Assembly (NCBI GenBank): GCA_012026935.1
Contig: VEPI01000102.1
Span: 1-41,296, forward strand
Direction of reading: 5' to 3'
DNA: 41,296 nucleotides
Source: Melioribacter sp.
GTDB lineage: Bacteria > Bacteroidota > Ignavibacteria > Ignavibacteriales > Melioribacteraceae
A model generated the notes under the pieces. That model was not told the origin of the DNA and searched no databases. It saw only the letters and a program-made list of their open reading frames with translations. This document shows, in pieces, positions 34,654 through 41,296 of this stretch. The stretch's first letter is position 1; every line of letters begins with the position of its first letter. Made by a program: the position numbers and the translations under genes.

Positions 34654-35448
34654 ATGAAGAAAAGTATTTTTTTATCAATAGTAATGATGTCCATAACACT
34701 TTCCGCGCAAAAACATAATACAAATTATGATTCAATTGCTGTTGCAAAAATATTTAACGGTCATACAGGTGCATTCGTAATGTTTAATAAGCAGGCAAAA
34801 AAATATTTCCGTTACAACACTACGCGTTGCGCTGAAAGATTTTTACCGGCATCAACATTCAAAATACCCAATTCACTTATCGGACTGGAAACGAAAGTAA
34901 TTGAAGACGAGAATTATGTTATTAAATGGGACGGTGTAAATCGTTGGAATAAAGAATGGAACCGCGATCATACATTGAGTTCTGCAATCAAATATTCTGT
35001 CGTTCCATATTATCAAGAATTAGCCCGCCGCGTTGGAAGAGAACAATATAAAAAATGGCTGGATGCAATAAGCTACGGAAATCAAGTCATCGGTGAAAAT
35101 ATAGATACATTCTGGCTTGACAATTCACTTAAAATATCTGCAGACGAACAAATTGCTTTTCTAAAACGTTTTTATAATGAAGAGCTTCCTATTTCAAAGC
35201 GGGCAATTAGTATTGTAAAAAAAATAATGCCCGTTGAAAAATATAAACATTCAATCTTAAAATTTAAAACTGGTACCGGCACCAAAGAAGACGGCACTTA
35301 TATCGGGTGGTTAGTCGGATATGTTGAAAAAGAGAAAAATGTTTATTTATTTGCTTTCAATATTGAAGCAAAGACTTTTGAACAAGTCAGAAAACTTAGA
35401 GACGATAAATCTCGTTTGATATTAAAGAAATTAAAAATTATAGAATAA
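34654..35448 (+). CDS. Class D (OXA-type) beta-lactamase
   Basis: A 264-aa exported serine beta-lactamase. Signal peptide ends about LSAQ (residue 19). All class D motifs are present in order: Ser67-Thr-Phe-Lys70 (PASTFKIPNSL; the active Ser and the carboxylated Lys), Ser115-Val-Val117 (KYSVVPYYQE), Tyr141-Gly-Asn143 (SYGNQVIG), Trp154 in DTFWLDN, and Lys205-Thr-Gly207 (FKTGTGTK) followed by WLVGYVE. It should therefore be a functional penicillin-hydrolysing enzyme; the spectrum, including any carbapenem activity, cannot be inferred. It begins immediately after the preceding gene's stop codon, in line with chromosomal rather than cassette context: no integrase, attC site or insertion sequence was seen nearby. 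Confidence 0.9.
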   Translation: MKKSIFLSIVMMSITLSAQKHNTNYDSIAVAKIFNGHTGAFVMFNKQAKKYFRYNTTRCAERFLPASTFKIPNSLIGLETKVIEDENYVIKWDGVNRWNKEWNRDHTLSSAIKYSVVPYYQELARRVGREQYKKWLDAISYGNQVIGENIDTFWLDNSLKISADEQIAFLKRFYNEELPISKRAISIVKKIMPVEKYKHSILKFKTGTGTKEDGTYIGWLVGYVEKEKNVYLFAFNIEAKTFEQVRKLRDDKSRLILKKLKIIE

Positions 35449-35471
35449 ATCATAACTAATAACTTAAAACT

Positions 35472-36284
35472 ATGTCTTTGTTTAGTTTGGTTGAAATCAA
35501 CATCTATCCGGTTAAATCTCTGGGTGGAATATCATTACAGAATTCTGAAGTTACAGACCGGGGATTGAAACACGACCGTCGCTGGTTAATAATTAATGAT
35601 GAAGAGAAATTTATAACACAGCGGACTCATCCTCAGTTATCATTGATTAAGACAAAGATCAACGGCAATAAATTGATATTAGGTCATAAGACTAAGGATA
35701 TTCCTCCGCTCGTAATTCCTATTCATCATGAGAGTGTTGAAACTGTTATAGTTAGTATCTGGCAAGACCTGGTTGAAGCGCGTATCGTTGGAAAATATGC
35801 TGACGAATGGTTGAGCGATGCATTAGGCGTTAAATGCAGATTGGTTTATATGCACGATGAAACACAGCGGTGGGTGGACCGCGCTTATGCAGCCGATAAC
35901 GAAATAGTAAGTTTTGCCGATGCATATCCGTTTATGATGATCGGCCAATCTTCTTTGGATGATTTGAATAATAGGCTTAAGGAAAAATTGCCGATGAACA
36001 GGTTTAGGCCGAATTTTGTTTTCAAAGGAGGAGACCCTTTTGATGAAGACAAATGGAAGAAGATCAAAATTGGGAATGTAGTTTTTTCTTTAGTAAAACC
36101 GTGTTCGCGATGCGTAACAACAACAGTAAATCAAGACACCGCAGAAAAAAACGAAGAGCCCTTAAAAACATTGTCTACTTATAGAAGTGTTAATAATAAA
36201 ATTTATTTTGGACAGAATCTTTTACACGAAGAAAACGGTATAGTAAAAGTAGGTGATGAAATAGAAATATTGGAGTTTAAATAA
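35472..36284 (+). CDS. MOSC domain-containing protein, YcbX-like
   Basis: A 270-aa protein with an N-terminal MOSC-N beta-barrel (LVEINIYPVKSLGGISLQNSEV, then LKHDRRWLIINDEEKFITQRTHPQLSLI) and a C-terminal MOSC domain (FRPNFVFKGGDPFDEDKW, then VKPCSRCVTTTVNQDT with the conserved Cys of the CxRC type). Relatives bind molybdenum cofactor and reduce N-hydroxylated bases and similar compounds. Molybdenum dependence is inferred from the family. The next gene begins right at its stop, so they are co-transcribed. Confidence 0.85.
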   Translation: MSLFSLVEINIYPVKSLGGISLQNSEVTDRGLKHDRRWLIINDEEKFITQRTHPQLSLIKTKINGNKLILGHKTKDIPPLVIPIHHESVETVIVSIWQDLVEARIVGKYADEWLSDALGVKCRLVYMHDETQRWVDRAYAADNEIVSFADAYPFMMIGQSSLDDLNNRLKEKLPMNRFRPNFVFKGGDPFDEDKWKKIKIGNVVFSLVKPCSRCVTTTVNQDTAEKNEEPLKTLSTYRSVNNKIYFGQNLLHEENGIVKVGDEIEILEFK

Positions 36285-36809
36285 ATGCCTACAATTTATG
36301 ATCTGCTAACAGGCAACGATCTCCGCTCGATCGGTAAATCGAATGAGGTTGTTCAGCTTGTAACAAGTGACCCGGTTTTATTTGATGAAGTTTTTAACGG
36401 AATTTTTCACAGCGATAAAGTTGTGCGCGCAAGATGTGCCGATGCCGTTGAAAAAGTTGCAGTAAGATTTCCAAAAATGATTCAGAAGAAAAAATCCATA
36501 ATTCTAAAGAACTTAGGTAAGTTTGAACAGAAAGAAGTTGTATGGCACATCGCTTTAATGATCGGTTATTTGAAACTTACGCCAAAAGAATTAGTAAAAA
36601 CATTTAACTCATTATATAAATGGTTGAACACATCGGACAGCATAATAGTAAAAGTTGCGTGCATGCAATCGCTTGCAACACACGCAATGAAAAATAAAAA
36701 ACTTCTTAAAAGTGTGCGCGATGAAATAGAAAAACAAATGCTAACCGGCGCACCGGCAATTAAAGCAAGAGGAAGACATCTTCTCGCAGACTTCGACAAA
36801 ATTCTATGA
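36285..36809 (+). CDS. HEAT-repeat-like helical protein of unknown function
   Basis: A 174-aa all-helical soluble protein. Paired helices with a repeating pattern of V/A-R/K-A-R-C-A-D-A-V-E-K-V-A and the later VKVACMQSLATHAM and AIKARGRHLLADF resemble HEAT/armadillo repeats. No catalytic motif is present. It starts directly after the MOSC stop and overlaps the esterase by 4 bp, so it belongs to that run. A protein-binding role is the most that can be said. Confidence 0.6.
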   Translation: MPTIYDLLTGNDLRSIGKSNEVVQLVTSDPVLFDEVFNGIFHSDKVVRARCADAVEKVAVRFPKMIQKKKSIILKNLGKFEQKEVVWHIALMIGYLKLTPKELVKTFNSLYKWLNTSDSIIVKVACMQSLATHAMKNKKLLKSVRDEIEKQMLTGAPAIKARGRHLLADFDKIL

Positions 36810-37456
36810 GCTTAACCGCAAAAAACATTTTAATTCAGAAAACCGCACGATATTTTCTAATTGGAAAACCCTCGGAAAAAATTAAATCTGCTTTAATAGT
36901 TCTGCACGGATACGGGCAGCTTGCGGAAGATTTTATCAAATATTTTGAGCCGATAAAAAATGAAACCACATTAATTATTGCACCCGAAGCATTAAACAGA
37001 TTTTATATTAAAGGATTCAGCGGTAAAGTCGGCTCTACCTGGATGACCAAAGAAGACCGCGAAAACGAAATTAAAGATTATGTTAATTATCTTGACGCTG
37101 TTTATGATGATGTTATTAAATTCGGTTTATTGTCAAAAACGAAAATAACGGTTCTTGGATTTTCGCAGGGAACCGTTACAGCGTGCAGGTGGCTATCAAA
37201 AGGCAAATCAAAAGTGAACCGGTTAATACTTTGGGGCGGGGGAATTCCCCCCGATGTTGACCTTGAAACATCAAATGAATTATTTAATTCGTTACAGCTT
37301 ACTATTGTTGTCGGAGATAAAGACGAGTTTATTTTACCAGAACAAATTGAAAAAGAGGAACTGCGTTTAAGGAAAAATAATATTAAATATTCCTTGCTCC
37401 TTTTTGAAGGGAAACATATTATTAAAAAAGAGATACTTTTAAAATTATTTTCATAA
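36806..37456 (+). CDS. Alpha/beta hydrolase, phospholipase/carboxylesterase-like
   Basis: A 216-aa serine hydrolase. The nucleophile elbow is GFSQGT (Ser120), the oxyanion region is IVLHGYGQLAEDF, the acid Asp is in VVGDKDEFI (Asp171 or Asp173), and the base His is His204 in FEGKHIIKKE. It resembles the phospholipase/carboxylesterase class by size and order. The start ATG overlaps the previous stop (ATGA). Substrate unknown. Confidence 0.8.
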   Translation: MSLTAKNILIQKTARYFLIGKPSEKIKSALIVLHGYGQLAEDFIKYFEPIKNETTLIIAPEALNRFYIKGFSGKVGSTWMTKEDRENEIKDYVNYLDAVYDDVIKFGLLSKTKITVLGFSQGTVTACRWLSKGKSKVNRLILWGGGIPPDVDLETSNELFNSLQLTIVVGDKDEFILPEQIEKEELRLRKNNIKYSLLLFEGKHIIKKEILLKLFS

Positions 37457-37465
37457 AGGTAAAAA

Positions 37466-37837
37466 ATGGCAAACGTTTTAAACTGGTTTGAAATACCCGC
37501 ACTCGATCTTGAGAGGGCTATAAAATTTTATTCCGATATTTTTTCTTATCCGTCAATGTACAAGATGGACCTTGGTGGTTTACAAATGGCAGTATTTCCG
37601 ATGGAAGGAAACGGTGTAGGCGGATCTCTCTGTCAACATGAATCTTATAAACCGTCTCCGGAGGGATCGCTCGTATATCTGAATGCAAATCCGGATCTGA
37701 GCGTACCGCTTTCTAAAGTAGAAACAGCGGGCGGAAAAGTTTTAATGCAGAAGAAACAAATTTCTCCTGAGATCGGGTTCATGGCTTTATTTATTGATAG
37801 TGAAGGAAATAGAGTGGCTCTTCATTCGAATAAATAA
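37466..37837 (+). CDS. VOC family protein (glyoxalase/bleomycin-resistance-like)
   Basis: A 123-aa glyoxalase-fold protein. It opens with VLNWFEIPALDLERAIKFYSDIF, the common start of family members, continues with GGLQMAVFPMEGNGVGGSLC and ends FMALFIDSEGNRVALHSNK, which carries the C-terminal metal-site position. Such proteins form small metalloenzymes or binding proteins. It is 9 bp after the esterase. AAAGGT precedes the ATG. Confidence 0.8.
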   Translation: MANVLNWFEIPALDLERAIKFYSDIFSYPSMYKMDLGGLQMAVFPMEGNGVGGSLCQHESYKPSPEGSLVYLNANPDLSVPLSKVETAGGKVLMQKKQISPEIGFMALFIDSEGNRVALHSNK

Positions 37838-37854
37838 GTTTAGCAAATAATGTA

Positions 37855-37876
37855 GAGACGATGAGCTCATCGTCTC
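37855..37876. repeat. Perfect 22-bp palindrome between convergent genes
   Basis: The two arms GAGACGATGAG and CTCATCGTCTC form an exact 22-bp inverted repeat with no loop, 17 bp after the VOC stop and 14 bp before the TPR-gene stop. Preceding bases (TGTA) and the GAGACG/CGTCTC ends resemble a family of interspersed short palindromes I recall in several phyla. It could also serve as a bidirectional terminator, but no T-run follows on either strand. Confidence 0.7.
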
Positions 37877-37889
37877 GGCAGAAGATAAT

Positions 37890-39329
37890 TTATAAATTGT
37901 ATTTCTTCTCTAAGTCTTTTGCTCTGTAAGTGAGACGGTCATTATCCAGATCATCAATAATATCCAGCAAAGCTTTCACTTTTGATTTATCAACAGTTTG
38001 TCTGGAATAAATTTCTATTAATCCTTTTACGGCAGAATTTTTGTCGCGATTATCTTCTGCATTAATTGAGCGATTATAATATTGTTCGGCTTTATCGAAA
38101 ACATTTTTCTCAAAATAAAATGCACCAAGCAATAAATTGAATTGATCTTCGAATCCTTTTGCTTTATTAAAACCCGGTTTTGATTTAATTAAAATTTCGA
38201 TGTCAGCTATAGATTTATCAGCCGCGATTTGAACGGAAAGAGAGTGAAGCCATTTACTTTCTTTCTCATTGTTCTTAGTAACCGCAAATAATTCTTTATA
38301 CCTTTCATTTAATGACGCTTCATATTTTTTTACTTTAGAATTATCTCCCGTTAACCAACTGTTATAAACTATAATATAGCGAGAGGCTGCCCCGCCGCCG
38401 CGGTACAGTTTTTTTTCATTCTCCAACGCTTTCTCACCGAATTGAATGGCCAATTCTGAATTACCTTTGAGATCATTAAAACGGGACCTGGCATAGTAAT
38501 CAATAAGATTTTGCTTGTCGTTCTTAATTAATGATTCCACTTTTTTTAGATCACCGATGTTCATTAATATTTGGCAGTAAGCATTAAGTGTCCGTTTGTT
38601 TTTCGGAAACCGGTTTAAGAAAGTTTCAAAGTAATTTAAAGAGGCATATTCATTTCCTTCGAGACTGGCATAAACTTCAATCAATGTTAAAGCAGACTGT
38701 CCGAATGCCAACCTTCCTTTTTCATAAGCGGTATGAAGTTGAGACAACCCCTTTTCTCTGTTGCCGGAGAAACCCAAAATACCTGCTACAAAACTTGTAA
38801 TTCCGCTTAAGCGGTCGGCGTAATAATTTAGCATTCCCATCACCAAATACGCGTCATAAAATTGTGGATCGGCTTTTAAAATATCTTCCATAATATTTTT
38901 TGATTTCAACCCGCTTCTAAATGCGCTCCACCACGATCCGTCTATTCCGTAAATGCGCCCGAGATATGCGTAGATAGTTCCGTAATAAAATTTGTTTTCT
39001 GTGTTTAGTTTGTCTTCATCAAATTTGTCAATGATACTTTCGCAATAGCCAATTATTTCTTTGTTAAGAATTTTTCTGCCCTCGTCACGTTTGTCCGGAT
39101 CAAGTTCCGCCACCCGCTGATAGTATTCTAGAATCTTTGTATTAATTAAATAGTAATAGTACTTAGGTGAGTTGGGATTAAGATTGATCTGTTCTTGAGA
39201 TAATTTTTTAGCTTGATCGAATTCCTCGTTAAAAGTGTGAGAGATTATTTGCAGATCAATCTGAGTCGGTTCATAAGGTTTGGCCGTGAGCAGGGTACTT
39301 AAGAAAAAAAGAAGCAGTAACTTTTTCAT
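37890..39329 (-). CDS. Exported TPR-like repeat protein
   Basis: A 479-aa protein with a signal peptide (MKKLLLLFFLSTLLTAKP, cleavage near residue 16). Helical repeats occur throughout, for example QAKKLSQEQINLNPNSPKYYY near the start, DAYLVMGMLNYYADRL in the middle, and AEQYYNRSINAEDNRDKNSA late; spacing of about 34 residues and A/G/L/Y placement fit tetratricopeptide repeats. It is probably a periplasmic scaffold. It is convergent with the VOC gene over the palindrome and starts divergent from the second sigma factor operon (186-bp gap). Confidence 0.75.
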   Translation of the reverse strand: MKKLLLLFFLSTLLTAKPYEPTQIDLQIISHTFNEEFDQAKKLSQEQINLNPNSPKYYYYLINTKILEYYQRVAELDPDKRDEGRKILNKEIIGYCESIIDKFDEDKLNTENKFYYGTIYAYLGRIYGIDGSWWSAFRSGLKSKNIMEDILKADPQFYDAYLVMGMLNYYADRLSGITSFVAGILGFSGNREKGLSQLHTAYEKGRLAFGQSALTLIEVYASLEGNEYASLNYFETFLNRFPKNKRTLNAYCQILMNIGDLKKVESLIKNDKQNLIDYYARSRFNDLKGNSELAIQFGEKALENEKKLYRGGGAASRYIIVYNSWLTGDNSKVKKYEASLNERYKELFAVTKNNEKESKWLHSLSVQIAADKSIADIEILIKSKPGFNKAKGFEDQFNLLLGAFYFEKNVFDKAEQYYNRSINAEDNRDKNSAVKGLIEIYSRQTVDKSKVKALLDIIDDLDNDRLTYRAKDLEKKYNL

Positions 39330-39515
39330 AAAATCTTCACAATAGATTATTGTAAACGTCTAATTATAGAAATCAAAATAATCAAAGTTAGCAAAGGAAT
39401 CTCAACTGAAACTGCTTTTATGTTCAAAAAACAAAACACTGCAAAACGGAACTTTTATTTCTTTATACAATAAAATTTGTAGTATTACGTTTACTGAATT
39501 AGAAAACAGAGTTTT

Positions 39516-40061
39516 ATGAGCGCAACCCGCGAGCAAACTTTAATTGAAAATTGCCGGAACGGAGAAACCGCCGCTTTCGGACCGTTAATTAAAATTTATA
39601 GGAAACAATTGTTCTCTTATTTACTTAAGCTTTGCGGTAACAGAGAAGATGCTGAAGATTTGTTTCAAGAGACGTTAATTAAAAGTTGGAAGGGAATAAA
39701 TAAATATTCCGAACTGCAAAAATTTTCTTCATGGTTGTTTACTATAGCGCATAATACGGCAATGGATAAATTGAGAAAACGGAACAAAGAAAACATGATA
39801 ACAGAAACGGAACCCGATGAATTGAGTCACACAAACGATCCACATAAAGAATTGATAGGAAAAGAAATTAAGAATAAAATTCAAAAAGCGGTGGAGCTTT
39901 TGCCATTCAAACAGAAAGAAGTTTTTTTATTGAGAATTAACAGCGAGATGAGTTTTAAGGAAATTGCACAAGTCACAAATGAACCGTTGAATACGGTGCT
40001 GTCTCATATGCATTACTCGGTAAAAAAAATAAAAAGATTATTATGGAGTGAAAATGAGTAA
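39516..40061 (+). CDS. ECF RNA polymerase sigma factor (second pair)
   Basis: A 181-aa group-4 sigma factor. Region 2 is seen in LFSYLLKLCGNREDAEDLFQETLIKSWKG followed by FSSWLFTIAHNTAMDKLRKRN; region 4 is KAVELLPFKQKEVFLLRINSEMSFKEIAQVTNEPLNTVLSHMHY, closing with SVKKIKRLLW. It overlaps a zf-HC2 anti-sigma gene by 8 bp at its 3' end. Its sequence differs from the KCG-cluster sigma factor (region 4 HTH in particular), so the two likely recognise different promoters. I see no clear ECF promoter upstream. Confidence 0.9.
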   Translation: MSATREQTLIENCRNGETAAFGPLIKIYRKQLFSYLLKLCGNREDAEDLFQETLIKSWKGINKYSELQKFSSWLFTIAHNTAMDKLRKRNKENMITETEPDELSHTNDPHKELIGKEIKNKIQKAVELLPFKQKEVFLLRINSEMSFKEIAQVTNEPLNTVLSHMHYSVKKIKRLLWSENE

Positions 40062-40611
40062 CGATGAAAATATGATCTGTAAAGAATTTGAAAGAGAAGT
40101 TTACCTTTATTTAGACAACAACTTATCAACAGATCGAAAAGAATATTGGAAACAACACATGGCTGACTGCAAAATATGCAGTTCTTTAATTAGTGAAATT
40201 GAAATTGTTTTAGATCAAGCACGTGAAGAACTAACAGAAAATTTACCAGATGCAAAGTTCGAAACAATGATTGAGAATGCAGTTCAAAAAAAGAGATTTA
40301 AAATTGCAGAATGGTTCTTTCCGCATGGAACAGTAAAAGAAAAATTTGCATTCTCGCTAAAACTTGCCGTTGTAGGAATATTGGCAACAATAGCGGTTAT
40401 AATTTCATTAACCACAAATCAACCCAACACTGTTAAAACAATCTCAAACGAATTACTGGATTGGGAAGGAAAGAAAGTTATCACCCAAATCAACGAAATA
40501 AAAAATACAATAAACTTGATTCACGAGGATGAATGGGATAAACAAATCATGATCCTTAATAACAAAATGCAATCGCTGGAAAAAAATGCCGATAAATATT
40601 CATTCAATTGA
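40054..40611 (+). CDS. Membrane-anchored zf-HC2-type anti-sigma factor
   Basis: A 185-aa protein. ATG 40054 is chosen because GGAG (40045-40048) lies 5 nt before it; a GTG at 40048 is the alternative. The N-terminal zinc motif is His35-x3-Cys39-x2-Cys42 (HMADCKIC), with Cys9 as a possible fourth ligand. A single membrane helix (about residues 105-127, FAFSLKLAVVGILATIAVIIS) follows, then a C-terminal region with a coiled-coil-like pattern outside. It should hold the preceding ECF factor at the membrane and release it upon an envelope signal. Confidence 0.82.
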   Translation: MSNDENMICKEFEREVYLYLDNNLSTDRKEYWKQHMADCKICSSLISEIEIVLDQAREELTENLPDAKFETMIENAVQKKRFKIAEWFFPHGTVKEKFAFSLKLAVVGILATIAVIISLTTNQPNTVKTISNELLDWEGKKVITQINEIKNTINLIHEDEWDKQIMILNNKMQSLEKNADKYSFN

Positions 40612-40621
40612 AAAAGGAAAG

Positions 40622-41095
40622 ATGAAAAAAATAATTTTAATATTTATTGTTCTCTTAACCGCACAACTGAAAGCACAGGATAAGAAAGAAAATATAGTTC
40701 TATTCTATTTTGGAGCCACAAGCTGCGGGCCGTGCAACGAAACCGTAACAATAAATAATATAAAAAAAATCAAAAATGAATTTTCAAAAGTATATCAAGA
40801 GTACAACATAAAATATGTTATGGTTTGTCTTGATCGGGATATTAAAGAGGGATTGGAGTTTATCGGCAAGTACGGCTACTGGGATGAAATTTCAATCGGA
40901 AGCCATTATAATAATGAACTTGTAATGAGTTATTTGGACAAAACAAAAATTCCCGGCGTTCCTCATATTATTATTTTTCACGATGAATATGAAAAACCAT
41001 CCACTCCCGTAATAAAGACAAGACAGGCATTGGTAGATTTAGTAGGGTCGGGGCAAATAGATGATTGGGTTAAAAATAAATACAGTTTAAAATGA
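40622..41095 (+). CDS. Exported thioredoxin-like protein with CGPC motif
   Basis: A 157-aa thioredoxin-fold protein with a signal peptide ending near LKAQ (residue 19). The redox motif is Cys35-Gly-Pro-Cys38 in GATSCGPCNET, and the cis-Pro loop is in TKIPGVPHIIIF. It should act as a thiol-disulfide protein in the periplasm. The ATG follows AAAGGAAAG, so I prefer this start to the in-frame upstream one at 40586. It is 10 bp after the anti-sigma stop, suggesting shared transcription and a role in the same envelope or redox response. Confidence 0.8.
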   Translation: MKKIILIFIVLLTAQLKAQDKKENIVLFYFGATSCGPCNETVTINNIKKIKNEFSKVYQEYNIKYVMVCLDRDIKEGLEFIGKYGYWDEISIGSHYNNELVMSYLDKTKIPGVPHIIIFHDEYEKPSTPVIKTRQALVDLVGSGQIDDWVKNKYSLK

Positions 41096-41141
41096 AAAAT
41101 CAGAGAAGTCAGAAATTCAATTACAAGTAAGGAGAAACAAA

Positions 41142-41296
41142 ATGAAAAAGTTAACAGGAATTTTAATGTTCACATTACTTGCGCTTCCGTTTGTAAAGAC
41201 ATTACCGCAAGAGACGAAGAGCAGCAGCGGAACGTTAGCACAAGTCTATACTGATTTAGCGCAGACTTATTATGTTCAGGGCGGTGAACTGTCAAA
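41142..41296 (+). CDS. Exported protein of unknown function, 3' end beyond the window
   Basis: The ATG at 41142 follows AAGGAG with good spacing and opens a frame that runs out of the window after 51 codons. It starts with a signal peptide (KLTGILMFTLLALPFVKTLPQ) and continues ETKSSSGTLAQVYTDLAQTYYVQGG. Its membership of the sigma factor/thioredoxin transcript is likely, with 46 bp between the genes. The fold cannot be named from the visible part. Confidence 0.6.
   Translation, partial: MKKLTGILMFTLLALPFVKTLPQETKSSSGTLAQVYTDLAQTYYVQGGELS

Noticed and set aside
34654-35448. Beta-lactamase as a recently acquired resistance cassette
   Set aside because: No attC, integrase, transposase or flanking repeat was seen, and codon and base composition look like the neighbours.

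Overview
The window is a gene-dense, AT-rich bacterial chromosome segment of about 41 kb. Many predicted exported proteins have signal peptides ending in AQ/GQ, several genes lack a clear Shine-Dalgarno site, and the families present (DUF3078 outer-membrane protein, TorF-like porin beside Amt, long-form IspH, lipoprotein YtcJ-type amidohydrolase) fit the Bacteroidota/Chlorobi/Ignavibacteriota group. My best guess is an Ignavibacteria (Melioribacteraceae-like) genome; this is inference from protein style, not from a marker gene. I found no rRNA, tRNA, insertion sequence, phage module or CRISPR array.

Layout. 1-5044: a truA gene interrupted by one in-frame TAA, an EamA transporter, a cupin, and an overlapping pair of predicted lipoproteins (YtcJ-type amidohydrolase and polysaccharide deacetylase). 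5127-7858 (minus): nitrogen operon glnK - TorF-like porin - amt behind a perfect TTGACA-N17-TATAAT promoter. 8095-11582: ispH, dgt and a CDF metal exporter. 11658-19923 (minus): complete kdpFABCDE potassium-uptake operon, including a 31-codon kdpF, preceded by a 91-aa membrane ORF and a possible 26-aa ORF. 20129-27143: sufE, DUF3078 protein, a CcmE-like OB-fold protein, uvrB with a terminator, a redoxin, a YdjM-like membrane protein, an isoaspartyl peptidase and DUF1761. 27222-28651: a HAD phosphatase and an enoyl-CoA hydratase.

28653-32085 is the most interesting region: ECF sigma factor, small zinc-type (HxxxCxxC) anti-sigma factor, a secreted Lys/Asp-rich peptide with five KCG motifs, a DUF692 (MNIO) enzyme, a DUF2063 partner and a DoxX protein. 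This is the architecture of the HvfABCD/bufferin class of post-translationally modified, copper-binding peptides. The precursor departs from the usual EGKCG core (mostly D-G/A-K-C-G, in 15-residue repeats). The sequence also shows a candidate ECF promoter, a 5'-leader hairpin beside the ribosome site, and a 9-bp perfect stem between precursor and enzyme that could set precursor-to-enzyme ratio. Together these suggest a self-contained, sigma-factor-controlled metal-stress or redox-stress peptide system.

32272-37837: a run of co-directional genes for a small exported beta-barrel-like protein, VOC proteins, a GT-C-type membrane glycosyltransferase, a class D (OXA-type) beta-lactamase with all active-site motifs, a MOSC protein, a HEAT-like protein and an esterase. 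37855-37876 is a perfect 22-bp palindrome between convergent genes. 37890-41296: a TPR-like exported protein, then a second ECF sigma/anti-sigma pair (membrane-anchored zf-HC2) followed by an exported CGPC thioredoxin-like protein and a truncated exported protein at the window edge.
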